Source: Fragilaria crotonensis
Lineage: Eukaryota; Bacillariophyta; Fragilariophyceae; Fragilariales; Fragilariaceae
NCBI GenBank assembly: GCA_022925895.1
Contig: JAKSYS010000697.1
Coordinates: 1 to 32,559 of the forward strand
Direction of reading: 5' to 3'
DNA length: 32,559 nucleotides
The notes beneath the pieces were generated by a model. That model was not told where the DNA came from and searched no databases. It saw only the letters and a program-made list of their open reading frames with translations. Positions 8,611 through 18,594 of the stretch are shown in pieces; positions within the stretch are counted from its first letter, which is position 1; every line of letters begins with the position of its first letter. Made by a program: the position numbers and the translations under genes.

Positions 8611-10344
8611 ATGTCGACGAATTGGAATCAAGGTATGGGGTGGAGGTTAGGGGTGCCTGTACCTGTGCGCCTATCGAATCAAAGCGAGAATCGTCGTCAG
8701 CCTGGAAGTGTTTCGAGTGATGGAAGGTTCATGTCGCAAGCGCCTCTGCACCTTCACCGGCGTCAGCAGCCATCTCCTCCAAAGTCACGTGCGGTCGATG
8801 CCTCGCTGCCTCCACAACCATCGCAGCCTCGACGTTCCAGGTGGGGAACTCCGTTGTCCAAGTCAAGTCGACAACACAACAGCGAACAGGGTTCCGTTCT
8901 TTCCTATAGCTCGCCATTTCAAAATCAAACACGAAACACTACTGATTCGCACCAGACACGGTGTCCAGCGACGACAAAACATCCACCAGCTCCACCGCAA
9001 CCTCCATTGTATGCCGAACTTGGTACCACCATTATCATCGATTCGATGGAACAATCTGGTAATGCTTTGGACAGTGAAATATCCGTTCACGCCACACATC
9101 ATACAGGAAAGAATCCGCTGTCCCAAGGTAATTCTGCAGGAACGATTTCGTCTATCGTTGCGGATGGTATGAGAGTCAGCGCGTCGCATGCATCGAAGGA
9201 ACCGTTCGTCGAAAGCAGCGAGAATGTCGAGTGTGGGTCTACAGAAGCCCAGGTGGAAGACCACCAAAGTACCTCGGCTCGATTCCAAACTGTAGATGAA
9301 ACAATTCCATCTCACGCGGCTTCACCTCAAGTCGATGCTGAGGATGATCGGCAGGATGTCGAAGTGCGCATGGAAATTGAGACTTTCCCGAAAATGGCAG
9401 ATGGGGAGGATTCCAAGTGCCCTCTGCCGTCCAACGAGCCGCACAACGCGTTGATTCTTTCACATACTGATGTGAAGCAATCAGCTCAACGCTCTCTTTT
9501 CGAGGATTCAGACAAGTCCGGAACGATGTATTTGGACAAATCCGAAGATTCAACCAGTGTTGTTCAGAAGGCCACCCTTGTTCGACTTGCCAAAATGAAG
9601 CTTCGTCATGCCAAACTCCAATTAGTCACTGCACTCACACGGCAACAATCACTCGCGGAATCGCCGACATTGCCACCTATTACGGCACTCAGCCAGCCAC
9701 TTTTCGTCCAGAATATTCTCAGCAAAGACAAATCTTTGGTGCAGCTGTTACCAGAACCAGCTCTGACGGAGGGCGAATGTAATGTCGTCATCCCGTATCA
9801 TTCTGACAATGAGGACGATCAACGCGTTCCCGATGACCTCCATCAAAAGAGTAAAGAGTTGCGAAAGAATTTGTTGCTACTGAAAAAGGAAAATCTTGAG
9901 TTGACACTCCGGAATCACGAACATGCGAGCGCCAGTCTACCGCAGAATGAGGAAGTGACGGAACCCCGTGTTTTCGACAAGCAGGCTTTGAAGAGACGCC
10001 AAGAGGAGCTGCAACAAACAGTGGACGCGGCTTATTGGAAGCGCTTGGTGATTCAGCAACGAAATCTGCTGGCGGCCGAAAGGAAGGAGGTGCTTCAACA
10101 CGAACAGAAGCTACTTTCGTGTCAAGAAGAAATCAAGATCAAGCAGGAGTCCATTTGGGAATGTGAACGGAAAATTGATGAATCAAGAGTTCGAGAGAAA
10201 TGCGTAGATGAGATGATAGAAAAGGCCGTCAGAGGGGTTCTCAACGCTCGAAAGCGACGGCACGAGATGCAAGGTTCAAGGCAAAGCCAGCCAAAGAAAA
10301 GCAGATTCTCAAATCATGATGTTATCGACCTGACTTCTCCTTGA
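8611..10344 (+). CDS. Coiled-coil nuclear protein with C-terminal SUMO-interacting motif (577 aa)
   Basis: The family is not recognised. The first ATG in the frame is at 8611 (MSTNWNQGMGWRL); the open frame extends slightly further upstream but without an ATG. The first 150 residues are rich in Pro, Gln, Ser and Arg and look disordered. A basic helical stretch follows at about 320-345 (LVRLAKMKLRHAKLQL). From about 405 to 535 the sequence is a long charged coiled coil, including SKELRKNLLLLKKENLEL and KRRQEELQQTV. The end carries basic clusters (ARKRRHE, QPKKSR), plausible nuclear import signals. The last residues are DVIDLTSP, matching the canonical SUMO-interacting core (V-I-D-L-T). I infer a nuclear scaffold that binds SUMO-modified partners. 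The gene is uninterrupted and convergent with uL4m. Confidence 0.75.
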   Translation: MSTNWNQGMGWRLGVPVPVRLSNQSENRRQPGSVSSDGRFMSQAPLHLHRRQQPSPPKSRAVDASLPPQPSQPRRSRWGTPLSKSSRQHNSEQGSVLSYSSPFQNQTRNTTDSHQTRCPATTKHPPAPPQPPLYAELGTTIIIDSMEQSGNALDSEISVHATHHTGKNPLSQGNSAGTISSIVADGMRVSASHASKEPFVESSENVECGSTEAQVEDHQSTSARFQTVDETIPSHAASPQVDAEDDRQDVEVRMEIETFPKMADGEDSKCPLPSNEPHNALILSHTDVKQSAQRSLFEDSDKSGTMYLDKSEDSTSVVQKATLVRLAKMKLRHAKLQLVTALTRQQSLAESPTLPPITALSQPLFVQNILSKDKSLVQLLPEPALTEGECNVVIPYHSDNEDDQRVPDDLHQKSKELRKNLLLLKKENLELTLRNHEHASASLPQNEEVTEPRVFDKQALKRRQEELQQTVDAAYWKRLVIQQRNLLAAERKEVLQHEQKLLSCQEEIKIKQESIWECERKIDESRVREKCVDEMIEKAVRGVLNARKRRHEMQGSRQSQPKKSRFSNHDVIDLTSP

Positions 10345-10727
10345 TTGTTTGCGACTGTCGTCTAACTCGTTTTTGTTGTGCGGCAGCAATGAAACAGATT
10401 GGCACATTAAGGTCAGAATCGAACCTGAGCTATGATCAGCTAGCGTGTGGCGGTAAGCTTTGGATCCATGGTTTCTATGCCACTGTCGTTTTGTGAAGTG
10501 CTTGCATTTCGTTCCAGTTAACCGATCCCCTTTTCGTGGCTTCTGGTTCATAGGTTGCATACACTTGCCACTGACAAAATCCAAACGCCTACCGGTAGGA
10601 AAGGATAAGTATCACATCGTGTGTGAGAAGAATGTGCGCTGGGGCGATTCGCCGTAATCACGACGTTCTATATAACTTCAGGGTTTTGCGTCACCTTTTC
10701 CTTCTTTGCCTTAATCATCAACTTCTG
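10345..10727. other. Convergent intergenic region
   Basis: These are the 3' flanks of two convergent genes. I see no further gene, tRNA or repeat. Confidence 0.5.
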
Positions 10728-11897
10728 CTAGTATGCTACTTTACCTAAGCGCGCTTCAAGTGCCTGAATCGCGGACAGAGTGAGGACCAACTTCTCGTGC
10801 TTGACAACATCATAGACATTGATTTTCGCCTGCGTCGACACCTTGATCCTCGGTAAGTTTGCGGCCGCAACGGCCAAGTTGAGAGGCAGGTTTCGCAAAA
10901 CAAGCGGGTCCTGATCATCGGCCCAATCCACAAGGTACGCCGAGGTGCCCTCCACACCTGAAAGCCCCACATTCGTTAGGATTGACGCCAATGGTTTAGT
11001 TTTATGCGCCTCCAACTTGAAATCATTCATCACCATCAAATTTCCTTCCTTCAACTTCTGCGAGAGCGCATGCAACAGTCCCAATTTTCGCGTCTTCTTA
11101 TTGAGTTTTGTTTCATAGTTCTGTACCTTTCCCTTTGGCCCATGCGCCTTGGCTCCACCGCGCCAGTGGGCTGGTCTCTTGTGCCCGGCCCGGGATGTTC
11201 CGCCTCCCTTTTGGGGTCGCATCTTTTTGCCACTCCCACTGACGGTCGATATGGTCTTGGTCAATGCGGGAAATCGCTTGCCACGTTTCTTATTACGCTG
11301 GTACACAATGACGCGTTGTACCAAATCGAATCGGATCGGGTCCAAGCCAAAAACAGAAGACGATAAGTGGATGGACCCGACGGGTGTGGAGAAATCAGTC
11401 TTGTCGATCACTGTCACATGCAATCGTTCTGGGAGGGGAATGACAAAACGAGGTGTAGGAGGTTCAAACCAAAACTCTTCTTCGTCGTCGTCATCATCAT
11501 CATAACTATCATTAAGAGCAGTAGCAGTGCGATATTTCTCGTCTGCGGCAGGTGCATCAACAAGTGCTTCGCGATCCTTTGCCTTAGTTGCGTTCTTGCG
11601 TCTGTCATCATCTTCTTGCTGGCCCACGTTGGGAAGTTTCACAAAGAACGGACCAAGCTTGGAACGAGGATCCACTTTGAGATTGGGTGGCAGTTGCACC
11701 CTTGTAGTAATAGTAGGCGAAGCCGAAGCACTTCTCGACGCTGCCGACTGCGATGAGATATTGCACCGTAAGCCACCGCTGCAAGTGGATGACCTTGATG
11801 GAAACGACGACGCGCCCAGCAGAGGTGCCTGCGGCTGTGGTATCAACCGCGAGAGCCGCAGCGCCGCAAAGGAACGAAGAATTGTTCGGGACATCAT
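10728..11897 (-). CDS. MRPL4: Mitochondrial large-subunit ribosomal protein uL4 (389 aa)
   Basis: This protein lines the peptide exit tunnel of the large ribosomal subunit. The uL4 core begins near residue 150 (LHVTVIDKTDFSTPVGSI) and carries GLDPIRFDLVQRVIVYQRN, then the Arg/Gly-rich extended loop (MRPQKGGGTSRAGHKRPAHW, then RGGAKAHGP) that reaches into the tunnel, and a C-terminal alpha/beta region. The N-terminus MMSRTILRSFAALRLSRL is Arg-rich, amphipathic and lacks acidic residues, as expected of a mitochondrial presequence. Known red-lineage plastid genomes keep their own rpl4, which also favours a mitochondrial role. Between presequence and core lies an unusual 100-residue insert with an acidic run (DDDDDDEEEF). 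The protein is almost twice the bacterial length of about 200 aa. The start is the first of two adjacent ATGs at 11897; a frame extension beyond it has no ATG. Single exon. Confidence 0.93.
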   Translation of the reverse strand: MMSRTILRSFAALRLSRLIPQPQAPLLGASSFPSRSSTCSGGLRCNISSQSAASRSASASPTITTRVQLPPNLKVDPRSKLGPFFVKLPNVGQQEDDDRRKNATKAKDREALVDAPAADEKYRTATALNDSYDDDDDDEEEFWFEPPTPRFVIPLPERLHVTVIDKTDFSTPVGSIHLSSSVFGLDPIRFDLVQRVIVYQRNKKRGKRFPALTKTISTVSGSGKKMRPQKGGGTSRAGHKRPAHWRGGAKAHGPKGKVQNYETKLNKKTRKLGLLHALSQKLKEGNLMVMNDFKLEAHKTKPLASILTNVGLSGVEGTSAYLVDWADDQDPLVLRNLPLNLAVAAANLPRIKVSTQAKINVYDVVKHEKLVLTLSAIQALEARLGKVAY

Positions 11898-12669
11898 GGT
11901 CAACTGTCACAGCAAATGGACTCGATTGCTTCGATACAACGTCTCACACCACGCTCTGCTCGTCGATGAGTCGGTGAGTGATGGGCAACTGTACGCCAGT
12001 ACGTCAAATCCGACGATTGTCAACCACGAACTGCAGTGTGTGTCACGCCGTGTATTCTGTACAGTACTCTACGACTGTAGAGTGGTGATACGATAGTACT
12101 TATGTACTTATACTACCGTACCAGTAGAACGAGTACTTCTGTACATAGCTTCTACTAGTAGAGGACTCACGGTACAAACATAATACACAGTACTTGTAGT
12201 CGGGCCGTGCGTCATTCTACATCTACTGACTATGAACCTGGTACTGTGCAGTCCGAGTCGTCAGACAGCCATCCACCAGCCTTGCTCGCGTGGCCCAACT
12301 CTATTAAAGCCAACGTTACTTTACACTACTGGAGTACCAGTCGTACGTATGGGGAATTACAAGTACCGCAGGTTTGCAGTACTGGTACGAGAAACGAAAA
12401 CTCAGACTTAGAGTGCAGACTACGTTGAAAAAAAGTACCGGAATACCAGTACTAGCATACTCTCCAGTACCGCCACGCCAGGATTGCTCACCTTGTTGTC
12501 GGCATCTATTCTTGAGCCATATCATGAGGAGAGAGACGTGCAGTGTTGTGATTTGTGAGTTGTGATTCGACTGACGCCATCTATATTCATCCAATATAAC
12601 ACAACCCTCAAGGAACGAACAGACAGGCAAGAGTTTCCACTTTCCACAGCAAGTCAAGCATCAAGCATC
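11898..12669. promoter_or_regulatory. Divergent promoter region with a GTAC-rich island
   Basis: This stretch separates uL4m (-) and the aminopeptidase (+). From about 12055 to 12470 it is crowded with GTAC, AGTACT and CCAGTACTGG strings. Nothing in it is protein-like; the small open frames are simple-sequence by-products. Confidence 0.45.
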
Positions 12670-14292
12670 ATGGTTCGATCTATACTTGGAATCGCTGTTA
12701 CAGTAACGATGATGATGAATCACCTCGCCACTGCCTTTCAGCCACACTTTTCTTCGTCAGTAATCGTTGCACCACACCGTTCTCCAACTTCATCATCATC
12801 ATCATCATCATCCACATTGCTTTTCATGAACAAGAAAAGACGTGATCGGGACAGGAGCGCACCCAAAGGATTTGGGGCAGCCATTCGGCAGCTGCAATTG
12901 GAAACGTTCCCGTACGCTGGATCCGTCCGTCCTGGGAAGCAATCACCTCAACGCATTGTTTTGGAAGAAGGTGTCGTCAAACCAGATTATTGGGATGATG
13001 GAGTGGTAAGGAAATATATATTTACCTAGTAGTCATGTGTGATTGCGATGTGTGACAATATGCGACTACTATAACGTTGAATTGCATAATCCGCACGCTG
13101 CCTACTCACCTTTCCTCCTCATCATACCTGGATTTCCACACTCGGTTTCTCTACTCGTTTCCAGCCCAAATCAAAATCACAAATGTTGCCTTGGATTGTT
13201 GAGGTCAAGACGGCAGAGGAAATTGTCAAGATGCGTGCCGCCGGAAAGGTGGCACGAGAGGTCTTGGACATTGCCGGGCAGGCAGTTCGACCCGGCATTA
13301 CCACCGATGAGATTGATGCCCTTGTCCATCAGGAAACAATCAAGGTGCGTGCCATATCATCAAGTGTACCAAAGCAACACGAAATTATATCTTACTGATT
13401 TCGGGATCGTCTAACCCCACATTCACTCACTGATGATCAATGAAAACACAGAGAGGAGCGTATCCATCACCCCTGAATTACCACGGTTTCCCAAAATCAT
13501 GCTGCACGTCGGTCAACGAAGTCATCTGCCACGGCATTCCTGATGATCGCCCTCTCAAGGAAGGTGATCTCGTTAATTTGGACATTACGTGCTACTTGGA
13601 TGGATACCACGGCGATTGTTCCGAAATGTTCATCGCCTTGGGCGATGCAGGCGAACCCGACGAGGCGACGAAAAAATTGCTGCAAACGACCTACGATTGC
13701 TGGGTTTCAGCCATGAATTTCGTTCGGCCTGGGAACGATTATAAGGATATTGGCGCCATTATCGAAGACTACGTTGTCGCCAGGGGATTCTCCACAGTCA
13801 GGAACTTTTGTGGACATGGAATTGGATCAGTCTTTCATACGAATCCGAATATTTTGCATTACCGAAACAATGAACCGAATGGACAAATGGCAGCAGGACA
13901 TACCTTCACCATTGAACCCATGATTTGCGAAGGAACAGGTGAGCGTGTGTTTTGATAAGGTGTATTTCTTTTTTCATTTGCATATCCTCTGACATTTCTC
14001 GTCCACCTGTCGGCCCCACCATTGCTACAATACCTTTTCAGCCAAGGCTCTAACATGGCCTGACGAATGGACTGCCACAACGGCAGATGGTAAGCGATCG
14101 GCACAATTCGAGCACACCTTGCTAGTCACCGCAGATGGTGTTGAGGCTCTCACCGGAAAACTAGAAGGATCGCCCATGCAATTTTGGGAGAGGGAATCCA
14201 AAATTCATAAAGGGTACTGGCTTGGAAACACCCCAGATGCCCTGGAGCGAGCTGCCTCCTTGACCGCAAAGGTTTTGGGCGCAGTGCAGTAG
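12670..14292 (+). CDS. Type I methionine aminopeptidase, plastid-targeted (417 aa, four exons)
   Basis: This metalloenzyme removes the initiator Met from new proteins. Exons are 12670-13005, 13165-13344, 13452-13938 and 14042-14292; all introns are GT-AG and the joined frame is 1254 bases. The five metal ligands of the family are present: D216, D227, H294, E327 and E358, spaced exactly as in the E. coli enzyme. Also visible are [34 protein letters not shown] and SAQFEHT. The N-terminus [27 protein letters not shown] is a signal peptide ending in a TAF-QP site of the ASAFAP type, followed by a long Ser run, so plastid delivery is expected. This suits a plastid that translates its own genes with formyl-Met. 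It resembles the organellar MetAP1D class and lacks the N-terminal zinc-finger domain of cytosolic MetAP1. Confidence 0.95.
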
Positions 14293-15629
14293 CGAATTGG
14301 TCCGATTTCAAGTTTCTATTCCCCCATGCCATACATTCGCGTAACCAGGCACGGTGCGACGTCAATGAACGGCCCTATCAAAGTATTGTATGTAAATTGT
14401 TACTAAGGGACGTTACTCTACTTTAATAGCACTTGATTGGGGGCCATCTTCCTTAAACAGCGCAGTGTCAAAGGGATTTCGAGAATGAAAGTGTTTTGGT
14501 GGTGCAAATATGACCTTATGAATCTACCCGTGTCCTCGAAACAAGGTTCATCACATCCTTCTCTTCAATTCAAGAATCCACACCAACTAACTTCTTCCTT
14601 GAAGTTATGTCTCTGGTATACATGTCCCTCGTGAGAGTCCCCTTCAAGCAATCCTTTTGCTTGGTGGAGTAGACCTATCCTACATACATCCTACCGTGAA
14701 AAATGACAAGTGGTCCGCCCGCGACCCGCGACCCGTGACAATTGATGGGGCCGAAAGAAGTGATTGGAAGTGACCGGAGCCGGCCCGGACCTAAAAAAAA
14801 TAAATACACGGACCGCAGCCGCCCGAAATCACGGCCGGCCCACGGTTTCCGGCCGGCTGCGGCCAACGGGCCCCGACGTCATCTGCACTGCTGGTTGGAC
14901 GCGCCCATACCCCATACCCACCCATTATCCATGGGTATCGGTGGGTACTTGTACTGGGGGGCCGTATGGGTACCAGGTATGCCAGGTACCGGTAACATAA
15001 TATCAATGGGTATGGGTGGGTACCTGGTACAAGTACTGGGTATGATACCAGTACATCATTGCAACCATTCTCGTACCTGGTACCGGTATGATGCTACTAG
15101 AGTGATAGGTTGGTACTGTACATATTACATATCCATAGAGGGATGAAAAGCAAAGAGCCACGAGCCACAGCCCGATACCCACTTGCCACGCGCCACGAGT
15201 GCAGCACATCGGCAAATTAATATTTCACTGATCCGTGTTATCTTAAACAGCCTAATTATATAACTTAGGGACTGAATAGCTTTATAAGAATTTTACGTCG
15301 ACCTACTTTAGGTGATGCACATGGATTTTTCATTTCATTTAAAAACGTATGTATGAAAGTTAAGGTTTCTTCTTTGCAATCAAAGTCTACAGAAAAGAAC
15401 GAAAGACAAAATTACACTTCATAAGATGATTCGATAGTCACCATCGAGTCACAGCTGTTTCTCTATATAATGGCGTGTGCTCGAACGTTATCGCAGTACC
15501 GAGCTAGGCATTGGCGCGAACGCTAGCTTGGATAACTTAAATGAAAAATTTGCCGAGGCCAATAGTCAATAATCCATGCCAATAGAGATCACATAATAAT
15601 TCATTTCCCCCCGTATGGAGAAATAAACG
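14293..15629. other. Intergenic region with GC-rich patch and GTAC/GGTACC hairpin-prone repeat
   Basis: No gene is seen over 1.3 kb. Positions 14700-14880 are strikingly GC-rich with CCGGCC strings. From 14905 to 15125 there is a low-complexity stretch made of CCCATACCC, GGGTACC, GGTACCGG and CCTGGTAC, with many self-complementary arms (for example CCCATACCCACCCAT against ATGGGTATCGGTGGGT). After 15220 the sequence turns AT-rich. A TATATAA string at 15464-15470 lies about 165 bases before the ATG of the next gene and could be a TATA element. Confidence 0.5.
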
Positions 15630-18594
15630 ATGAAGTTGGCTTTCTCCGTTTTCCTCTTCACCTTGTTTGGCTATGCAGTGGCGGAATCATCGTCGTCGTC
15701 CTCGATATGTCTGCCTGATTGCTCTTCTGGTTCGTGTGTCTTCGACTTGAATGTTCGACTCACAGCTGGTCAACTCGGTACGTTGGTAAAGCAGTCTGAG
15801 ATCTGACGATGACCTATCTTCTGACAAACTTCGCCTGCCCCTCTGTTGATTTTCTTCACTTCTCTATGTGATTAGGCTACTTTGAAGTAAGGGGGTGCGA
15901 TGGTGTTAACCCCACCCTCGGGTTGGAAATTGGTGTGACGCATACGTTCCTGCAACATGAGTACGAAAACTTCTACCACCCAATGGGATTTGCCTACTTT
16001 CCTGATGGCGCTCACGACGGCGTTGATGAATTGCAGCCCGATATTGCGCCTCCAGGAAGCGGCAGTGATTGTGCTAGCAGCGCAACGTGTCCTTCCCCGA
16101 TGTACTTTTTGAATGGAGAGTATTTGGGTTCCTACAGTAATGACCCCGATGTATTGCCGACGACTACAAACGAGACAGACTTTGGTTTAGATAGCTACGA
16201 ACCAGTCTTTTTCTACCCATTCAACCAATGGGTTGAATTTGGCTTATTCAGCATCAATCTTCGATTTGACCAAGTCTACGACAAAGATATTTTCTACTTC
16301 TGTCACGTACGTACTTCGGTGCCTGGTGTGTGTGGTGTCGATTCTAGTCTCACCTCTTTCTTTCACATTGTTATCGGGACGCAGATTCATCAATTCATGA
16401 CTGGCAGAATTAAGCTTCTCCAGAATGGTGTCCCGACGCAGCCTGATGATGACCTTCCAGAGATTCCCTACGAATACGATGTGCCATCAGAATACGACGT
16501 GGAATGTGGCTCGTATGGAATGGCTGATTTTCAGCTTCCGAACCCACAATGCCCAGATAGATTTGTCTGTGGCGCTGGTTCTCTTGGAACGTTTGCTCAT
16601 TGTATCGAGACACAGAACTGCTACATGTTCATCGGCATGACTACTGGTGCTTCGGCGGGATCTGAGGTAGCCCTCTTTTTGCATCAGATGATTCCTCACC
16701 ACGAGAACGCCATCAACATGGCGAAGACCTTGCTCAAAGAAGCCGGCCTCAGCTGTGGTACCTTTGTCGACTCCCCTGATTGCGTCATGTATCAGATTGG
16801 TTTGGAAATTGTTAGCGATCAAAACTTTCAAGTGCAGGCCATGAGAGGATTAATTGAAGCATACGGCTTCAATGCGACGAACGATTGCGTTGTTCCAGTA
16901 TCAAGTCGCGACCAAGGAGGTTATTCGCAGTATGACAGGCGTGGTTTGATAAGCGATGAAATCGAAGAGAGGCCAACAATCGCTGCGCGAGATAACTCGC
17001 CGAAAAAATCTGTTCGCGGAGCCGACAAGGAGAGCCGAACGCTCAGCGAAGGGGAAGACAGTAACATTTGCATCTCTTCCACGGGAACATATACTGTTCG
17101 AGTCGACTTGTACGCAGGTGAACTCGGTAAGTAAGGCATACCTGTGTGTCTTATTTCCAAGCAAGAGTTGAATACAGCTGACATTGTCTCGAATTGCTCA
17201 GGATACTTCACGTTTGAAGAATGCGGCGATCTCATCAATCCCACTATTGGCATGGAGATCGGAAAAACGTATGTCTTTGAACAGAAAGATCGTTCCAATT
17301 ACTACCATCCTTTAGGTTTCGCGTACTTCCCAGATGGAGCTCACGCTGGTTTGGACGAGCTCGAGCCTGGCATCCCACCGTACGGTAGTGCCTCCGAATG
17401 TGCCGATGACCTGACATGCCCTGCTCCCATGTACTTTAAGGACGGCGAGTATTTGGGAAACTTCAGTAACATCCCAGAAGTACTAGCAGCGACCACGGGC
17501 GAGGAATACTTTGGGTTGGATGACTACGAACCTCTCTTCTATCGCCCTAGCCACGAATGGGCAGGTGCCAACTTTTCGATCTCTCTCAAGTTCGACGTGG
17601 ACGACTTTGCTAGTGATTTGTTCTATTTCTGCCACATTCATCAATTCATGGCGGGTCGCATCAAGTTGCTCAAGCATGGAGTTCCGGTAACGTCTGACGA
17701 CGTTCCTGAAGTTCCATACAAGTACGACAAGCCAGGAAACTTTGATGTCAAGTGCGGTTCATTCGGACTCGATAACTTTCAGCTTCCCAACCCTCAGTGC
17801 TTCGAGCCGTTCGTATGTGACGTCCAAAGCGGTAATTCCAACCTGGAGTTATACGCTGAGTGTATCGAGGCCATGAATTGCCACATGCTTGCAGGCATGA
17901 CGACCAAGGCCACGTCCATGTCCGGAGTCGCTCTCTTTATTCACCACATGGTCCCTCATCATCAGAACGCAGTCAACATGGCCAAATCTACGCTTAAGCT
18001 TGCCAGCTATCAATGTGACGATTTGACCGTAGACTCGAGTGACTGTATCCTCGAACGAATCCTTCGCGAGATTGTCAATAGTCAAAACTTCCAAATTCAG
18101 GTATGTCTGTTCGCTTTGCCTGCTGCTATCCGTGCCAAAACTTGTCCTCACAATCCGTCCACGTGTAGTCCATGTACAAGGTCCTAGAAGCGCAAGGCTT
18201 CCCCAAGACGGACGATTGTATCGTGACGTTCAATCCAGTCGGCAATGGAGAAAATGACGATGATGCTGCGGAAGAGAACTCAACTGATGATCACAGTGAC
18301 GATGACGAAAGCGGCGATGACGAAAGTGGAAGCGACGACGACGAAAGCGGCGATGACGATGACGACGACGATGATGATGATGATGACGACGAAAGCGAAT
18401 GCGACGACGAAAGCGGATGCGACGACGACGATGAAAGCGATGATGACGAGAGTGGAAGCGGCGATGACGAGAGTGGAAGCGATGATGACGCTAGTGATGG
18501 TGATGATAGTAGTGACGATGAATCCTCAACCGAGGACGGCAGCGATGATGATGGTGACGCCGATGGGAGAAGGCTAGGCGGATCAAGGCGGTGA
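15630..18594 (+). CDS. Paralogue A: secreted double cupredoxin-DUF305 protein with acidic tail (881 aa, five exons)
   Basis: Exons: 15630-15777, 15876-16306, 16385-17126, 17202-18100, 18169-18594; the joined frame has 2646 bases. A signal peptide (MKLAFSVFLFTLFGYAVA) precedes CLPDCSSGSC. Module 1 is a cupredoxin with YHPMGFAYFPDG and, across the exon 2/3 junction, FYFCH/IHQFMTGRI, giving type-1 copper ligands His, Cys, His, Met in the spacing Cys-X2-His-X2-Met. Next comes a DUF305-like domain with MFIGMTTG and LHQMIPHHENAINMAK, rich in His and Met. Module 2 repeats this order: YYHPLGFAYFPDG, FYFCHIHQFMAGRI, HMLAGMTTKATSMSG and IHHMVPHHQNAVNMAK. The last exon ends in about 100 residues of Asp/Glu/Ser, then RRLGGSRR. 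No plastid motif follows the signal peptide, so a secreted, periplasmic or wall location is inferred. Role inferred: extracytoplasmic copper binding, transfer or redox. Intron 2 (78 bases) is free of stops in frame. Confidence 0.9.
18250..18570 (+). repeat. GAT/GAC/GAA-rich repeat encoding the acidic tail of paralogue A
   Basis: Imperfect trinucleotide-like repeats encode blocks of Asp, Glu and Ser such as DDESGSDDDESGDD, with two Cys residues inserted (ESECDDESGC). It lies within the coding frame of exon 5, and neither B nor C has anything like it at the same place. Replication slippage is the likely origin. The reverse-strand Ser-rich reading is a shadow. Confidence 0.85.

Noticed and set aside
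12207-12565. Short forward frames in the GTAC-rich island before the aminopeptidase
   Set aside because: They consist of simple-sequence translation and lie upstream of the signal-peptide start at 12670.
15923-18187. Reading each module of the array as a separate gene (for example 403 and 347 codon frames in A)
   Set aside because: The second frames lack a signal peptide and a good start; a GT-AG phase-1 intron joins ELG to YF in the same way as intron 1, and the joined frames are continuous in all three paralogues.
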